A stretch of DNA of 64,000 nucleotides. Origin: Neopestalotiopsis rosae (taxonomy: Eukaryota > Ascomycota > Sordariomycetes > Amphisphaeriales > Sporocadaceae). Location of the stretch: NCBI GenBank assembly GCA_023078685.1, contig JALGAS010000001.1, forward strand, positions 1,240,001-1,304,000, given 5' to 3'. Under the pieces are notes generated by a model, which saw nothing but the letters and a program-made list of their open reading frames with translations, did not search any database and was not told the origin of the DNA. Below are positions 62,361-64,000 of the stretch, piece after piece; the stretch's first letter is position 1; each line of letters opens with the position of its first letter. The position numbers and the translations under genes are program-made.

Positions 62361-63962
62361 GGAGAAGACTCACGATGGTTGAGGGTAGTGCGCATAGTTC
62401 TGCTTTGGTAGTATAGCATTTGCAATAACTGGCCAAGTCTTAGTAAGGTAGAGACAATCATGCTGTTTGAACATCCGGGATGTGGATAGTGGCCTTGGCA
62501 TCAAGAACATATCGATAATAGGTCAAAGCACTAAGAAAGAGAGATATTGAATTTGTTCAGCACTAACCTCGATCCCCCCTTCAAAGGAGAGAGTAACTTC
62601 TAGCTAGACTTCCGTTCTCTCTCACTCTTCGGAATTCCTGTTTGAATGGACTATGGCGCCGTTCTCATTGATTAACGAAACCTTTCTGTTTTGTATTCTT
62701 TCGCCCGCTCAGTCAAGTCAGATCATCAGCTCTTCAGATTCAACAGGAAAAGCCGAAGATTCTCATGAATTGTTGTCGCCTGTCAAGTTTCATGACACTG
62801 GCTATATAGCGCAGCACATGAATCAACCGTCCTTGGGTGGGCTCTGCTCGGGCCATAGTCTGGACTCGTTGGCTCCAGATAAGACGACGAGGCAATCTAA
62901 ATTCTAGACTCACTCTCAATTCACGCAATACGAATCTTATCAAGCTTTTCTCTCCACGGGGAAGCGTCTTGGTTCTCCAGCTGTCGTAGCAATACGGCAC
63001 TTTTAAAGTGGATATCATTTTTGCGTTGTGATACGCGCCTTGGTGCTCTAACCGTCCGTGTGAGACCAGCCAAGATGTGTTGAACTACTTGGCGGGGGTG
63101 TCAGAACTCGGCAATCCTGGGCTGGACCGCCGCCGAATGAGGGAAGATGCGCAACAATGCAGACGTCTGAATCCTTACCAAAGATGTTTCCTTTACATCA
63201 AATTGAAGCTCGGAAATATGATTTCTGCTTTTATCAATTGCGATATGGATTTGACTGTCTATTTCGCTTATATGAAGGTTTGTTGTCATGACCTACGGCG
63301 GAGCACCATAGTATAAGTGCATGCAGCTAGCACACGGTATACAGAGGACGATAGTATTTCACATCATGTTACCATTCCCCTCGAAAAAACAATTACCAGT
63401 TGGCTCAAGAGAGAGATAGGAAATGGATTTGCTCGGCCACTTTTTTGTTCGCTCGCAGTCTCAAACACACCAGCGCCGTCGTCGTCGTCGCCGTTCTCAC
63501 CAAGAAAAAAGGTCGAGGCCGATCCCACATCTTGGCCCACATGTGAAGCATCGCCAAGTCTCTTGGCCAGGGGGGCACGACCCCGACGAAACAAAATCCC
63601 AAGGAATAGCGAAACTCTTAACACAAGCCATCTGGGCGAAAAATAGTAGTCCCTTGCAATCATGGGAATTCCAGATGAATAAGAAGTGCTCGCCATCTCG
63701 CCTTTTCCCATCCTTTGAGCAGCTCCTTCTATTCTCAGCCTTTTTTCGTCTCATCTTTTCTTCTTGCTTTGATAATTAGAAAGTGCACAGGTGCACCCTT
63801 CGTTTCTTATACTTCCTTCTTCCACGTGCCCAGGTCTGGCCCATTTCTCCTCATTATCAAAGTGAATTAGACGACGATACGAGCACCATCTACAGCAAAT
63901 TACCCAGGACCTACCCGTTCGAGATACTCCGACTTCAAATCCCATTCTCACCGTTTTCAAAC
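62361..63962. other. Intergenic, leading to a gene at the right edge
   Basis: 1.6 kb with only short frames. The last 200 bases are pyrimidine-rich with CACC/CAAA motifs before the ATG at 63963, consistent with a promoter and 5' UTR. Confidence 0.45.
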
Positions 63963-64000
63963 ATGTACGCCAGAACCGCCTTTGCTCTCGTCTTTGCGAC
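63963..64000 (+). CDS. Start of a gene cut by the right edge
   Basis: ATG in a good context (CAAACATGTACG) followed by 12 codons reading MYARTAFALVFA. A hydrophobic stretch after a basic residue suggests a signal peptide or membrane anchor. Everything else lies outside the window, so no identity can be given. Confidence 0.5.
   Translation, partial: MYARTAFALVFA

Overview
The window reads as nuclear DNA of a filamentous ascomycete, most likely a Sordariomycete and probably Hypocreales (inference). The evidence is a run of single-copy eukaryotic genes split by short introns of about 48 to 140 bases. These introns have GTAAGT/GTGAGT-type donors and CTAAC/CTGAC-type branch motifs close to the acceptor. 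Fungus-restricted protein types are also present (Zn2Cys6 regulator, GAF hybrid histidine kinase, cell-wall-integrity MAPKK). No virus, plasmid, CRISPR, rRNA or convincing tRNA was seen. The exon structures were worked out by hand by matching reading frames across splice sites.

Layout. 1-632: 5' part of an HGGGW esterase, cut by the left edge. 3642-7022 (-): EFL1, the GTPase that releases eIF6 from 60S subunits. It is divergent from eIF3l at 8043-9682 (+). 13480-16201 (+): universal stress protein with a long disordered N-terminus, a very long leader and a 1.1 kb first intron. 16951-17963 (-): pyroglutamyl peptidase I. 18619-19980 (-): mitochondrial IBA57/CAF17. Then come two gene-poor deserts, about 19981-27678 and 28486-36460, on either side of one acidic conserved protein at 27679-28485 (-). 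36461-38253 (-): the nucleolar DEAD-box helicase Dbp8. 41961-43821 (+): a cell-wall-integrity MAP kinase kinase of Mkk1 type. 45711-46819 (+): a SET-domain protein. It converges at 71 bases on a secreted berberine-bridge-type FAD oxidase at 46891-48746 (-). 49898-50982 (+): KTI12. 51960-55125 (+): GAF hybrid histidine kinase. 56376-57245 (-): unknown secreted protein, divergent from a Zn2Cys6 regulator at 58294-59945 (+). The last 4 kb looks degenerate: a frameshifted gene relic (60414-60960), AT-rich sequence, a 19-bp tandem repeat next to a small basic ORF, and the first codons of another gene at the right edge (63963).

Most of the genes are housekeeping: translation and ribosome assembly (EFL1, eIF3l, Dbp8, KTI12), Fe-S assembly (IBA57) and signalling (Mkk1, hybrid kinase, stress protein). 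The oxidase, the secreted protein, the Zn2Cys6 regulator and the esterase look like accessory or environmental functions. I found no biosynthetic cluster and no clearly new system. The best leads are the alternative-start stress-protein gene, the two gene deserts, the secreted-protein/regulator pair and the two degraded gene relics.
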